From contig CAINUN010000079.1 in NCBI GenBank assembly GCA_903853805.1, positions 1 through 64,000 of the forward strand: 64,000 bases of DNA. The letters are read 5' to 3'. This DNA is from an uncultured Bacteroidota bacterium. GTDB taxonomy: Bacteria > Bacteroidota > Bacteroidia > Chitinophagales > Chitinophagaceae. Within the stretch, counting starts at the first letter, position 1. Each line of letters starts with the position of its first letter. Shown one piece after another: positions 27,203-36,792 of this stretch. The notes below the pieces were generated by a model. That model saw nothing but the letters and a program-made list of their open reading frames with translations, made no database searches and had not been told where the DNA came from. The position numbers and the translations under genes are program-made.

Positions 27203-28468
27203 ATGAAAAAAATCAATTTGCTACTTACATTCATGATGAGCTGCCTCATTTCATTTGGTGCAACCATCAGCGGAACAGTTATGAACACTAGTAATCAACC
27301 CGTTGCCAATCTCACTGTTTATTTAGTGGATTCAAACTTTAACTCTCCAGCGAACGGCTATACAGCCACTACCTTAACCAATTCATCTGGCGTTTATTCT
27401 TTCACTATTCCAAGTAATGTTCCTTCAGGCGATTGGATGGAAATCTATACCAACACTTGCGGCATGATGTACACCAACATGTATCAATACACTGGCGCAA
27501 ATGGCACTTCAAACTTCACTGTTTGCGGAAGCAGCAATCCACTTTATGACACTACAGGTGGTTTTGTCTCTTTCATCAGCCCTGCTCCATCAGGTGCGTT
27601 AACGCCTGCTTATCCGGCTGTTGTTTACCTCATTGAAAAGACTTATGATTCAATGAACAACTCTTTCATTCTTACAATGATTGATAGCACTAACACCGAT
27701 TCTAATGGCATGTATCAATTTGTTTATCTCGCAGGTAGCAATCCTCCTTACTTAATTAAAGCTGCTTTAGCTCCTGCTAATCCTTATTATGCCAATGTAT
27801 TGCCTACTTACTACGATTCAAGTCTTACTTGGGATCTTGCACTCTATGCAAATGGTCAAAACAATGACAACATTTACATGGTTACAGGCAACAACCCTGG
27901 CGGACCAGGTTTCATAGGTGGTTCTGTGCTTCAAGGGGCTAACAAAACAACCAACGTTGGCGACCCACTCAATAAGCGCATCATTTTCCTTACCAACATG
28001 AGCAACCATGCTATTGCCTACACTTACTCCGATGCAGCCGGCAATTTCAGTTTCAGCAACCTTGCTTATGGTAGCTACAAACTCTTTGGCGACGCTCCTG
28101 GCAAAACACACCCAACACTCATCGTCACTATTTCTGCCACCCAACAAAGCGTGAACAACGTAGTCTTCGAAGAAAACGACAAAACTTTCAAAGGACATAT
28201 TGGTACAAACGCCATTAACGATGTTGCTATAAAAGACATCATTAGCGTATATCCTAATCCTGTGAAAGACCAACTCAACATTAGCCACCTCGACCAAATT
28301 GATGGCACCAAAACCATTCGCTTAATGTCAATGACAGGTAGCTTATTGTTCCACCAAACCACCGAGAAAGCATCTCTTACTATTCCAACCAATCAATTGC
28401 CAACAGGCATTTACTCGCTCATCATCAACAGCGAAGCTGGAACGGCAGTTTATTCAATCAGTAAATAA
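27203..28468 (+). CDS. Secreted protein with carboxypeptidase-regulatory-like domain and T9SS type A tail
   Basis: A 421-residue exported protein with a signal peptide ending near ISFGA. A carboxypeptidase-regulatory-like beta domain follows (TISGTVMNTSNQPVANLTVY), then a second similar domain around 230-320 (GNFSFSNLAYGSYKLFGDAP). The final about 75 residues (VYPNPVKDQLNISHL to YSISK) form a type A T9SS sorting domain. No catalytic site is visible. It follows the anti-sigma-like protein by 88 bp and could belong to that regulon. A strong terminator follows. Confidence 0.82.
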   Translation: MKKINLLLTFMMSCLISFGATISGTVMNTSNQPVANLTVYLVDSNFNSPANGYTATTLTNSSGVYSFTIPSNVPSGDWMEIYTNTCGMMYTNMYQYTGANGTSNFTVCGSSNPLYDTTGGFVSFISPAPSGALTPAYPAVVYLIEKTYDSMNNSFILTMIDSTNTDSNGMYQFVYLAGSNPPYLIKAALAPANPYYANVLPTYYDSSLTWDLALYANGQNNDNIYMVTGNNPGGPGFIGGSVLQGANKTTNVGDPLNKRIIFLTNMSNHAIAYTYSDAAGNFSFSNLAYGSYKLFGDAPGKTHPTLIVTISATQQSVNNVVFEENDKTFKGHIGTNAINDVAIKDIISVYPNPVKDQLNISHLDQIDGTKTIRLMSMTGSLLFHQTTEKASLTIPTNQLPTGIYSLIINSEAGTAVYSISK

Positions 28469-28490
28469 GTTTCAAAATCCAATTCCTAAA

Positions 28491-28527
28491 AATCCATCTT
28501 GGCCATGCCAAGATGGATTTTCTTTTT
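28491..28527 (+). terminator. Rho-independent terminator
   Basis: A perfect 13-bp stem (28491-28503 with 28507-28519, loop CAT) is followed by a T-rich tract. It lies 22 bp after the secreted protein's stop codon. Confidence 0.85.
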
Positions 28528-28702
28528 ACTGCAATCCTCGAATCAACTTAAGCAGGTGTGATTTTGTCTTACTCAATTTCTCAAATGTTGCATACTAACC
28601 CTAGGAAATAGATGGTAGGTGGTGTTCTAACGATTGGGAAGTTCTATCTTATGTCGAGGATAGTTGTTTGTTGATAGAATGAAGTACCCCACCCAACTTC
28701 TT

Positions 28703-28756
28703 GGGTACAAAAGTCCCCTTAGTTGGGTACAAAATACTTATGCTCAGGGGACAAAA
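28703..28756 (+). repeat. Three 22-bp-spaced GGGnACAAAA motifs
   Basis: GGGTACAAAA at 28703, GGGTACAAAA at 28725 and GGGGACAAAA at 28747 are spaced exactly 22 bp apart. They lie upstream of a promoter-like TAACTTTGC at 28785. The spacing of about two helical turns suggests binding sites on one face of the DNA. The rest of 28528-28702 shows nothing I can name. Confidence 0.5.
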
Positions 28757-28784
28757 TCCCTTCTTTTCAACCAAGGCTTCGTCC

Positions 28785-28793
28785 TAACTTTGC
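28785..28793 (+). promoter_or_regulatory. Promoter -7 element before the small repeat ORF
   Basis: TAACTTTGC matches TAnnTTTGC exactly, 28 bp before the ATG at 28822. The -33 position is only T-rich (around 28761-28767), so the match is partial. Confidence 0.4.
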
Positions 28794-28821
28794 AGCGTAA
28801 TACCAAGGCAAGTTCTTAATA

Positions 28822-28980
28822 ATGCGATTGCAAAATCAATCGATTGGCTACTGCTATCCTATGTTTGCACTTCACCATCAATGGATGCGATACCCCAAAC
28901 ATTTGAGTGAGGTGTGGCTACCAATGTATGCTCTTCGCCATCAATGGATGCGATACCCCAAACATTTGATGGGGGAGTAA
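28822..28980 (+). CDS. Possible small protein with a 21-residue in-frame tandem duplication
   Basis: A 52-codon frame from ATG 28822 to TAA 28980, unknown to me. It contains two copies of a segment ending ALnHQWMRYPKHL (n is H or R), 63 bp apart, so the duplication keeps the frame. A promoter-like TAACTTTGC lies 28 bp upstream, and a 22-bp-spaced motif array lies above that. There is no signal peptide. The frame could be accidental, since the DNA repeat may serve as a binding site instead. Confidence 0.3.
   Translation: MRLQNQSIGYCYPMFALHHQWMRYPKHLSEVWLPMYALRHQWMRYPKHLMGE
28861..28969. repeat. Two 46-bp direct repeats with 63-bp period
   Basis: 28861-28906 and 28924-28969 match at 43 of 46 positions; the last 32 bases (from CCATCAATGG to CATTTGA) are identical. 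The period is three times 21. It lies within the possible small ORF. Confidence 0.85.
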
Positions 28981-29024
28981 AATCCTTTGATTTTGGAGCA
29001 AAAAAATTTGATTGGGGAGCACAA
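28974..29024 (+). repeat. Three 21-bp-spaced GGAGnAAAA-like motifs
   Basis: GGAGTAAAA at 28974, GGAGCAAAA at 28995 and GGAGCACAA at 29016 are spaced exactly 21 bp, with TTTGATT between them. The cluster resembles the 22-bp-spaced set at 28703. No gene lies between 28981 and 29347. Confidence 0.5.
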
Positions 29025-29145
29025 TCAAGGTTTTTTAAAATAGAAAATAATAATTTTATTGTGTAAATTATTGATTTTCAATATAAATAGTAAAATATCT
29101 CTGTTCCAAATGTTAGCGCAGCGCATCTGAAAGAAAAGGATAAAA

Positions 29146-29186
29146 ACAGGTTTGTAACCTGTCTTCAACTGATCTGCTAGTTCAGT
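29146..29186. repeat. REP-like double hairpin
   Basis: ACAGGTT (29146-29152) pairs perfectly with AACCTGT (29156-29162) across a 3-nt loop, followed by ACTGA (29168-29172) with TCAGT (29182-29186). Two neighbouring hairpins of this type resemble repetitive extragenic palindromes. No RAYT transposase is in the window. Confidence 0.4.
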
Positions 29187-29316
29187 GTAGCGCTCTCGGA
29201 CCCAACCAAGCCACCTTTCTTAGACTGGCAACCACACTTAAACATCTCATTACCACATTGCAAAATAGCTACAGCCTTTCTTAAAAAAATTGTTTCCATT
29301 GAGAGTAGGAGAACTA

Positions 29317-29325
29317 TAAATTTGC
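29317..29325 (+). promoter_or_regulatory. Promoter -7 element of the DUF5362-like gene
   Basis: TAAATTTGC is a full match to the Bacteroidota consensus, 22 bp before the ATG at 29348. Confidence 0.6.
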
Positions 29326-29347
29326 AGCGCAAAGCGCATCCTAAACA

Positions 29348-29809
29348 ATGGAAAAATTTCAAAAAGAAGAAGAGATTTTCAACCTTACCGTCAACGAAAC
29401 CGGCAAGACTTATATGCTGGAAATGGCGCGTTGGGCAAAATTTATTTCCTTGGTGCTCATCATTGTGCAAAGCATCATGGTATTGGTCATGTTGTTAGCC
29501 TCTTTTCAAAACGGCTTAGATGTTTCTAAGATTTTGGGCACTTCTATAATGAGTGGTCCGGGGTTAATCTTTTTAGCAATTTACATTTCCATCATCCTAC
29601 TTTTTTTCTACCCCTTAATATGCTTACTCAATTTTTCGAGGAAGATAAAACCCGCCGTTCAAACAGAGAATGTAGCCCTATTTAATACTGCCCTTAAAAA
29701 CCTGAAAAATATGTTTCGGTTTTTTGGCATAGTGATGATTCTTTTCGTGAGTATTTATGGCATCATCTTGCTGTTTATGTTGCTGTCAGCTTCTCAAAAT
29801 TTCAGTTGA
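29348..29809 (+). CDS. DUF5362-like membrane protein
   Basis: A 153-residue protein with three or four hydrophobic segments (ISLVLIIVQSIMVLVMLLAS, LIFLAIYISIILLFFYPLIC and a C-terminal FFGIVMILFVSIYGIILLF). The short soluble N-terminus and the basic segment FSRKIKPAVQTENVALFNTA fit the DUF5362 family, of unknown function. It converges with dnaE, 13 bp away. The family assignment is tentative. Confidence 0.65.
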   Translation: MEKFQKEEEIFNLTVNETGKTYMLEMARWAKFISLVLIIVQSIMVLVMLLASFQNGLDVSKILGTSIMSGPGLIFLAIYISIILLFFYPLICLLNFSRKIKPAVQTENVALFNTALKNLKNMFRFFGIVMILFVSIYGIILLFMLLSASQNFS

Positions 29810-29822
29810 TAAAAGCGCAGCA

Positions 29823-32800
29823 TCAACTCATTTCCATTTTGCATTGCATGGTTTCATTTTCTTCCACAAAGCGAAGCAATTCATCGTTCAACTCAATTTT
29901 ATGTTGAACAGGTCTTAGCGTTGTCATCATTTCTTCATCGCCATCTGCAATCTGCAACATCAGTTCTGTTTTACCCGGATATTGCTTTACGTTGCTCGAT
30001 AAAAAATCAATGAAATCTTTGTCAATTGCAGCAAGTGGTAATTGAATATAAAAACGTTTGGAAAGCATTTTTTTAACGTGGTCTAGCAATAATATATTTT
30101 GCACTCTCAACTCCATTTTCTTGAAGTATTCGTTGAATTGATAAGTGCCTTGAATCATTACTTTCTGCCCGTCTTCAATTAATAAATTGAACTTTACATA
30201 GTCATCTTTATACAAACTGATTTCAAAATTTCCGGTGTAATCATTCAATATAAAACGACAGAACTTGCTTCCTTTTTGATTGGTTCGATGATCGGCATTG
30301 GTAACGAAACCTGCCATACGCAAAGCTCTTCCTTTGTATGCTTCTAACTCATTGATGGCAACAAAACCATAGTGCTGCATCTCAAACTTATATCCATCGA
30401 GTGGGTGTGCACTCAAGTAAATGCCTATCACTTCTTTTTCTCTACTCAATAAATCAGGCAATGTCCAAGGGTCACAAGTAGGGATGATAGGTGGCTTTAT
30501 GTCGGGCATGGTAGTAGCACCAAACAAACTATTAGTTGCAGCCGAAGAACTTGCTTGCACTTGACTGCCAAATTGAATCAATCGTTCAAAACCTGTTTTA
30601 GTATCCGTAACAGGCGCATAAAAATATTGTGCTCTATGCAGTTCTTTAAAACTATCCATAGCGCCTGCAAGCACTAAGTTTTCGAGGGTTCGTTTATTGA
30701 CCGTTCGTTGATTGATGCGTTGTACAAAGTCGAAAACCGATTTATAATGCCCCTGCTTTTCTCTTTCAAGAATGATGTCTTCCACAGCTGCCTCCCCTAC
30801 TCCTTTAATAGCATTCAAACCAAAACGAACGACCCCTTTAATATTAACAGCAAAACCTTTCAAAGATTCATTCACATCTGGACCAAGCACCTCCAACCCC
30901 ATGCGTTGACATTCTTCCATGTAGAACTTAATCTTGTCAATATTCCCTTGGTTATTTAGCACAGCAGCCATGTATTCAGATGGGTAGTGTGCCTTTAAAT
31001 AAGCAGTTTGATAAGCAACTAATGCATAGCAAGTAGAGTGAGATTTATTGAAGGCATATTGGGCAAATTTTTCCCAGTCGGTCCACACTTTATTGAGCTT
31101 GTCTTCTGGATGACCTTTTGAAGTAGCGCCAGCAACAAACTGTCCTTTCATTTTATCAAGAACAGATTTTTGCTTTTTACCCATTGCTTTACGCAGCACA
31201 TCGGCATCTCCTTTACTAAAACCCGCAAGTGATTGAGACAACAACATCACCTGCTCTTGATAAACAGTGATGCCGTAAGTGTCTTCTAAATACTCCTTCA
31301 TTTCGGGCAGGTCATAAGCAATTTCTGAAAGCCCATGTTTGCGTTTAATAAACTCAGGAATATACTCCAATGGACCCGGACGATATAAGGCATTCATTGC
31401 GATAAGGTCTTCAAACTTATCGGGCTTCAGCTCTCTTAAATATTTTTGCATGCCCACACTTTCAAACTGGAAAGTGGCATTCGTTTCTCCTTTTTGGTAA
31501 AGATGAAATGTCGCTTCATCATCAAGCGGAATGTTGTCAATATCAATCTCGACATTGAAATTTCTTTTGATGAGCACCAAAGCATCTTTAATGATGGTTA
31601 AGGTTTTTAAACCTAAAAAGTCCATTTTAATGACTCCAGCATTTTCAATGATATTGCCTTCGAATTGTGTAATCAACAAGTCAACATCTTTGTTTGTGGA
31701 AACAGGAATTAACTCCGATAAATCTCTTGGTGCAATGATGATACCTGCCGCATGAATGCCTGTATTTCTTACAGAACCTTCGAGTTTTTCAGCTTCATGC
31801 AACACTTTTGATTGGAGCAAATTATCATTTGCATAAATCTCACGAAGTTGAGTTACACTTTCAATTTCGTCTCCTTGCAAACCTTCTTTTTCTTCCAATG
31901 ATTTGTCGCCTTTCAATGGAGCATGTAAAACTCTTTGCAATGAAATACCTGGCTTTTCAGGAACCATTTTTGCCAAAGTATTGGAATCCTGTAATGGCAA
32001 GTCTAATACACGAGCCACATCCTTGATTGACATCTTTGCAGCCATCGTTCCATAAGTAACAATATGAGCTACTTGGTTTTTACCATATTTCTGAACTACA
32101 TAATCGATTACTTTTTGCCTACCAATATCATCAAAATCGGTATCAATATCGGGCATGCTCTTACGTTCAGGATTCAAAAAACGTTCGAAAAGCAAATTGT
32201 ATTTTATAGGGTCAATATTGGTGATACCAATGCAATAGGCTACCACACTTCCAGCTGCCGAACCACGACCAGGTCCTACCAATACACCAAGATTTCTCCC
32301 TTCACGAATAAAATCGGAAACGATGAGAAAGTATCCTGCAAAACCCATTGTTTTGATGGTAAACAATTCGAATCGCAAACGCTCATCAACTTCTGGGGTA
32401 ATATCTCTATAGCGTTTTTTAGCTCCTGTCCAAGCAAGGTGTTCAAGATAGCTGTCTTGATCATTATGAAATTCATCTGGCACTTTAAAAAAAGGCAGGA
32501 GAATTTCTCTTTCTAGCTTTAATGGTTTTATCTTATCTACAATACGGTTTGTGTTATCAATTGCTTCGGGTAAATCCGAAAACAATTGCGTCATTTCTTT
32601 TGTGTTCTTAAAATAAAACTGGTCATTGAAAAATGCGAATCTTGTATTCTTCGGACGATTTTCATCATCATCTGCGAACTCTTTATTATTGGGTGTGCTT
32701 TGTTTTTCACCAGTGTTTATACAAAGCAATATGTCGTGGGCATTATAATCTTCACGTTCTACATAATGCGAGTCGTTTGAAGCAATGATGGGTACATTGT

Positions 32801-33437
32801 ATTTGTGAGCAAATTTCACAAGTACATCATTGACCTTAATTTGTTCAGGAATATCGTGGCGTTGAAACTCTACATAAAAATCTTCACCAAACAAATCAAG
32901 CCACCACTTGAATTCAATTTCACCTGCAGCTTCACCTTTTTTCAATATAGTCCTTGGAACTGAAGCACCCAAACAACAAGTGGTAGCAATAAGTCCTTCA
33001 TGATACTGCATGACAAGTTCCTTATCTATCCGAGGATATTTTCCATAAAGCCCTTCAATGAAACCAAGCGAGCAAAGTTTTACTAAATTCTTATACCCAA
33101 TTTCGTCTTTTGCCAAAAGCAATTGATGAAAACGTTGGTCTTTTTCTTCTCTAGAAAACTGTCTCTTATGTCTGTTTTCTACGAGATAAAACTCGCAACC
33201 AATAATTGGCTTTACTACTGGTTCTGTAATTTCCTTTCCTTCTGAAGTTGTACCTACTACTTTCTTGTTTTTCCAAGATTCAGCCACAAACTCAAAGACA
33301 CCATACATGTTTCCATGGTCAGTAATTGCAACTGCGGGCATCTCATCTTTACTTGCTTTGGCAAATAATTTAGAAATATTGGATGCGCCATCGAGTAATG
33401 AAAACTGAGTATGATTGTGTAGGTGTGAAAACTTCAT
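29823..33437 (-). CDS. dnaE: DNA polymerase III alpha subunit
   Basis: A 1204-residue replicative polymerase. The N-terminal PHP domain starts FSHLHNHTQFSLLDGA. The catalytic aspartates D430 and D432 lie in PDIDTDF; the palm also has GPGRGSAAGS. The polymerase body continues through YALVAYQTAYLKAHYPSEYM, then a helix-hairpin-helix and an OB fold (LRMAGFVTNADHR) and the tau-binding C-terminus. ATG 33437 is the true start: the open frame extends 39 codons further upstream, but only through the terminator of the neighbouring gene. Length and motifs are normal for Bacteroidota. Confidence 0.97.
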   Translation of the reverse strand: MKFSHLHNHTQFSLLDGASNISKLFAKASKDEMPAVAITDHGNMYGVFEFVAESWKNKKVVGTTSEGKEITEPVVKPIIGCEFYLVENRHKRQFSREEKDQRFHQLLLAKDEIGYKNLVKLCSLGFIEGLYGKYPRIDKELVMQYHEGLIATTCCLGASVPRTILKKGEAAGEIEFKWWLDLFGEDFYVEFQRHDIPEQIKVNDVLVKFAHKYNVPIIASNDSHYVEREDYNAHDILLCINTGEKQSTPNNKEFADDDENRPKNTRFAFFNDQFYFKNTKEMTQLFSDLPEAIDNTNRIVDKIKPLKLEREILLPFFKVPDEFHNDQDSYLEHLAWTGAKKRYRDITPEVDERLRFELFTIKTMGFAGYFLIVSDFIREGRNLGVLVGPGRGSAAGSVVAYCIGITNIDPIKYNLLFERFLNPERKSMPDIDTDFDDIGRQKVIDYVVQKYGKNQVAHIVTYGTMAAKMSIKDVARVLDLPLQDSNTLAKMVPEKPGISLQRVLHAPLKGDKSLEEKEGLQGDEIESVTQLREIYANDNLLQSKVLHEAEKLEGSVRNTGIHAAGIIIAPRDLSELIPVSTNKDVDLLITQFEGNIIENAGVIKMDFLGLKTLTIIKDALVLIKRNFNVEIDIDNIPLDDEATFHLYQKGETNATFQFESVGMQKYLRELKPDKFEDLIAMNALYRPGPLEYIPEFIKRKHGLSEIAYDLPEMKEYLEDTYGITVYQEQVMLLSQSLAGFSKGDADVLRKAMGKKQKSVLDKMKGQFVAGATSKGHPEDKLNKVWTDWEKFAQYAFNKSHSTCYALVAYQTAYLKAHYPSEYMAAVLNNQGNIDKIKFYMEECQRMGLEVLGPDVNESLKGFAVNIKGVVRFGLNAIKGVGEAAVEDIILEREKQGHYKSVFDFVQRINQRTVNKRTLENLVLAGAMDSFKELHRAQYFYAPVTDTKTGFERLIQFGSQVQASSSAATNSLFGATTMPDIKPPIIPTCDPWTLPDLLSREKEVIGIYLSAHPLDGYKFEMQHYGFVAINELEAYKGRALRMAGFVTNADHRTNQKGSKFCRFILNDYTGNFEISLYKDDYVKFNLLIEDGQKVMIQGTYQFNEYFKKMELRVQNILLLDHVKKMLSKRFYIQLPLAAIDKDFIDFLSSNVKQYPGKTELMLQIADGDEEMMTTLRPVQHKIELNDELLRFVEENETMQCKMEMS

Positions 33438-33504
33438 GATATTTTGAAAACCGGGAAACAAAGAAAGGCAAAAACTACTGCCATTTTCAATGAAGTTTTC
33501 CACC

Positions 33505-33536
33505 AAAAAAAATAACCCGAGACTAGCTCGGGTTAT
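33505..33536 (-). terminator. Terminator of the upstream type B T9SS gene
   Basis: A 10-bp stem (33512-33521 with 33527-33536, 5-nt loop) is followed on the minus strand by eight T. It ends the transcript of the gene at 33556-36747 and lies 68 bp before the dnaE start. Confidence 0.85.
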
Positions 33537-33555
33537 CAAATTATTTAAAGACAAA

Positions 33556-36500
33556 TTATCTTACTAAGGTCACATTTCCCTGATAGGTTTCTACATAACC
33601 ATCAGGATAAGCCACACGAATTAGGTATTGATAAACGCCCATGTCTTGTGGAACACCTTTCCAAGTACCATCCCAACCTTTCTTAGGATCGTTAGTTGCG
33701 TACAATTCTTGACCCCAACGATTGAAGACTCTAAATTCCATCAAACGTTGGAAGGTAATATTGGTAACTTTAAAATTATCGTTTTTACCATCGCCATTAG
33801 GAGTAAATGCAGAAGGAACAAAGAGGTTATCTCTATAATCAATGTTTACATGAATTGAATCAACATTACGACAGCCGTTTTCTGCAATACCATAAACAAT
33901 GTATGTTGTTGGTTCTGTTGGGCTAGCATAAGGATTTACAATATTAGGGTTAGTCAAAGAAGACATTGGTTGCCAACTATAAAGATAAGCTCCAGAAACT
34001 AAGAACTGAAGAGACTGACCATATTTAATAGTAGTGTCGTTATTAAGGATGTGAACATTTGGTAATGGTTTCACAATAGCTTTAACTAATGAGGTATCAC
34101 TACAACCATCTGCATCTGTCATAACACAATAATAATTTGTGTTAACTAATGGAGTACCAATAACACTAGAGCAAGTACCACAATCCAATGTAGTTGGCGG
34201 ATCAAAAGAAGGATTTGAAATAGATAATGTTTGATCTTGAAACCACTGTGTAGAAGCAAAACTACCCGTTGAAATAGCTTTAAATGACTCTCCATAACAG
34301 AAGGCAGTATCTTTAGGCCAAGTGCTATAATCGTGAATAGGTACTTTAATTAAAACAGAATCCTGAATTTTACAGCCATTTCCACCAATAGAAGTTACTA
34401 TATACTTAGCTGTTTTATCAACATATACTGATGGGCTTCCTGAGGTAGAATCGGAAAGATATCTACCAGGGTTCCAAGTAAAATGAAACGCATCATACGG
34501 AGCTCTACAAAAGCTAAACTTTATTTCTGGACGAACGGAATAATATACTGTACCAGCTGAAACAGTAGGATTGATACAAATATTTGCCGTACCAGAGTTA
34601 GCAAAATTAACACCCATTGATTCAGATGGTGTTGTAAGTGCACTGATAGATGCAGCTGTTCCAGTTCCAGGATTACTATAACAAATTTCAATAATAATAT
34701 TTTTAGTCGAATCCCAATTATATGGAGTATCAAAATTAAACCACTTCCAACCAGTTGCATTTAATGAAATTGGACCTGGTGCAGTATAAACAACTAATGC
34801 CCCTTGTTCAAAGCCACCATTTTGAGCATTAAGAATTTTTCGGTCGGTACAAACCATTGAAATTTTGAAATTATTGTAGGTAGTTGTTGTACCATTAGTA
34901 ATATTAAATCCTAATCCGTAAATAGTGGAAGGTTTCATACTATAATCATACAAGTCTTTTTTACGAATGAGAATTTGAATTCTTGAAGTACGGAAAGAAG
35001 GGAATGGCGTTTGGATATTAGTATTCAACAATACTGTACCCATTTCCTGACTTAGGATATCAGCTGTATCTTGAGTTGCACAAACTAAAGGATTGGATGT
35101 ACCACATGTAAGATTTGTTAACGGAGGATTACCAATTCCTTGGGCATCAATCTGCATATATCCAGGGCGGCAAACTACAGAATACTGTGGTGAAGCTTTA
35201 ACAGAATTGGATGTATCAATAATTACATTTACTGTATCTGAACCATGACATCCTATAGGGATAGCAGGTGTACTTACAATATATGTCATATTGTATGGCG
35301 GATAAGCGTAAGGATTTTTTACATTCGCATCGCTAATTCCAATTGGATTACTACCGCCGTTTCCATCAGTCCATGTATAAGGAACATTATTGGGACCAGT
35401 GACATTAAACTGCCATGGCTGACCATCAACTTTACAAATTTTCCCGTCAGGACCAGCATTTACAATAGGAACAACCTTAATAAATACAACTAAGAAGTTA
35501 GGCAATACAATAGGTTGTGTATTATTACAAGTTGAATCTTTAACTGTTACAATTAATGTATAATCTCCAATATCGCCAACTGTAGGTGTCCAAGTAAAAG
35601 TACCTGTTGGATTTTGACCTCCTTGACCAGATACAGTAAATGTTGAAGTTGGGAAAACCATGTTGTTATTACATGACATATACAACATATTAGTCACTGA
35701 GTTTGTATGACCTGAAACAGAAAAACTCATTTGACAATCTGGTGCAGCAACAATATACTTATCACCAGCAGGAGCTGTTGCCACATAACAGTTATTAGGA
35801 TTTTGAGGTACTGTATCAATTGAAGGTGCAGGTGCAATACAGTTCAATACAGATACCTGAACATCTCGCATAATTGAGCTTATAAGTACTCCAGTATTTC
35901 TATCATATTTATAACACTTGAATCCAAGAACATATTTACCAATAAGATTAGGCGTAAAAGTAGCTGTAGCTGTATTCGGATTTACAAAATAAGGAAAAGA
36001 AGATGCTATTGGTGATGTTAATGTATATGTTCCTTGGTAAGGAATAGTTACACCAGTTGTGGCGCAACCTGATGTGGTTCCAAGATCATTAGGCTGGCTA
36101 TTTACAGAGTATAATGAATCATTATTGGGATCGAATGGACCGTTAAGAAAGAACGCAGGCTGGTCAATACATAAATATGGAATAGGATCAATTAAAAATC
36201 TTGGTGAACTCGCATTCCATTTTGCTGCATTATTTAAAATACACTCAATATACATCCCACGACCAGAGGGACCATTTAAATTTGAAATTAAGGCATTCCT
36301 ACAACAAAGATTCCAAGAAAACTTCCAGTCAGTACATGCAGATGGAAGTGTGATAGTATCACTATATATTCTGCGTTCAAAACCAGGGTATTGAGAACCT
36401 GGAACACGACAAGAGTTGATGGATTTAAACGTATCGCATAGCTGATCTAAAGTATCAGGACCCTGTGTCATTGGTAAATTTCTATTACATGTACCAATAG

Positions 36501-36747
36501 GTCCTCCACAACTTGATGATATTTGAACATTTGCTGTATTTCCCAAACCTGCATTACCAGTCTCACATGCTTTGAATAATACTAATGTTACTCTGTATCT
36601 TAAATCATTGGGATGTAATCCAATAAAATCAACATACAAATCTGCAGCAGCAACGTGTGATGCAGATGCTTTGTTGGAAAATAAACAGAGAGACAACAGT
36701 AGAATACTGAAAAACTGGCTTCTGAGTGTTCTTAAATAATTAACCAT
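33556..36747 (-). CDS. Giant surface protein with T9SS type B (gliding-associated) C-terminus
   Basis: A 1063-residue exported protein. The signal peptide ends near NKASASHVAAADLYVDF. The body is a chain of Ig/PKD-like beta modules rich in Thr, Asn and paired cysteines. The final 90 residues, with FVPSAFTPNGDGKNDNF, FRVFNRWGQELY, GWDGTWKG and GVYQYLI, are the type B sorting domain (CHU_C). Such proteins are exported by T9SS, often together with PorP/SprF-like partners; no such partner is seen here. It is paralogous to the next gene upstream, sharing the opening ASHxAxAxL, 45 bp apart. Confidence 0.88.
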   Translation of the reverse strand: MVNYLRTLRSQFFSILLLSLCLFSNKASASHVAAADLYVDFIGLHPNDLRYRVTLVLFKACETGNAGLGNTANVQISSSCGGPIGTCNRNLPMTQGPDTLDQLCDTFKSINSCRVPGSQYPGFERRIYSDTITLPSACTDWKFSWNLCCRNALISNLNGPSGRGMYIECILNNAAKWNASSPRFLIDPIPYLCIDQPAFFLNGPFDPNNDSLYSVNSQPNDLGTTSGCATTGVTIPYQGTYTLTSPIASSFPYFVNPNTATATFTPNLIGKYVLGFKCYKYDRNTGVLISSIMRDVQVSVLNCIAPAPSIDTVPQNPNNCYVATAPAGDKYIVAAPDCQMSFSVSGHTNSVTNMLYMSCNNNMVFPTSTFTVSGQGGQNPTGTFTWTPTVGDIGDYTLIVTVKDSTCNNTQPIVLPNFLVVFIKVVPIVNAGPDGKICKVDGQPWQFNVTGPNNVPYTWTDGNGGSNPIGISDANVKNPYAYPPYNMTYIVSTPAIPIGCHGSDTVNVIIDTSNSVKASPQYSVVCRPGYMQIDAQGIGNPPLTNLTCGTSNPLVCATQDTADILSQEMGTVLLNTNIQTPFPSFRTSRIQILIRKKDLYDYSMKPSTIYGLGFNITNGTTTTYNNFKISMVCTDRKILNAQNGGFEQGALVVYTAPGPISLNATGWKWFNFDTPYNWDSTKNIIIEICYSNPGTGTAASISALTTPSESMGVNFANSGTANICINPTVSAGTVYYSVRPEIKFSFCRAPYDAFHFTWNPGRYLSDSTSGSPSVYVDKTAKYIVTSIGGNGCKIQDSVLIKVPIHDYSTWPKDTAFCYGESFKAISTGSFASTQWFQDQTLSISNPSFDPPTTLDCGTCSSVIGTPLVNTNYYCVMTDADGCSDTSLVKAIVKPLPNVHILNNDTTIKYGQSLQFLVSGAYLYSWQPMSSLTNPNIVNPYASPTEPTTYIVYGIAENGCRNVDSIHVNIDYRDNLFVPSAFTPNGDGKNDNFKVTNITFQRLMEFRVFNRWGQELYATNDPKKGWDGTWKGVPQDMGVYQYLIRVAYPDGYVETYQGNVTLVR

Positions 36748-36792
36748 TGTGTGTGCTTTTACTGTTAGTTGTAAATTTATTTTGAAAGTTTT

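Noticed and set aside
29177-29470. Cysteine-containing 97-residue frame on the minus strand
   Set aside because: It overlaps the start of the DUF5362-like gene, has no promoter element, and crosses the REP-like region; most likely a chance frame.
33437-33554. Extended N-terminus of DnaE
   Set aside because: The extra 39 codons read through the terminator hairpin of the neighbouring gene, and the conserved PHP domain begins at ATG 33437.
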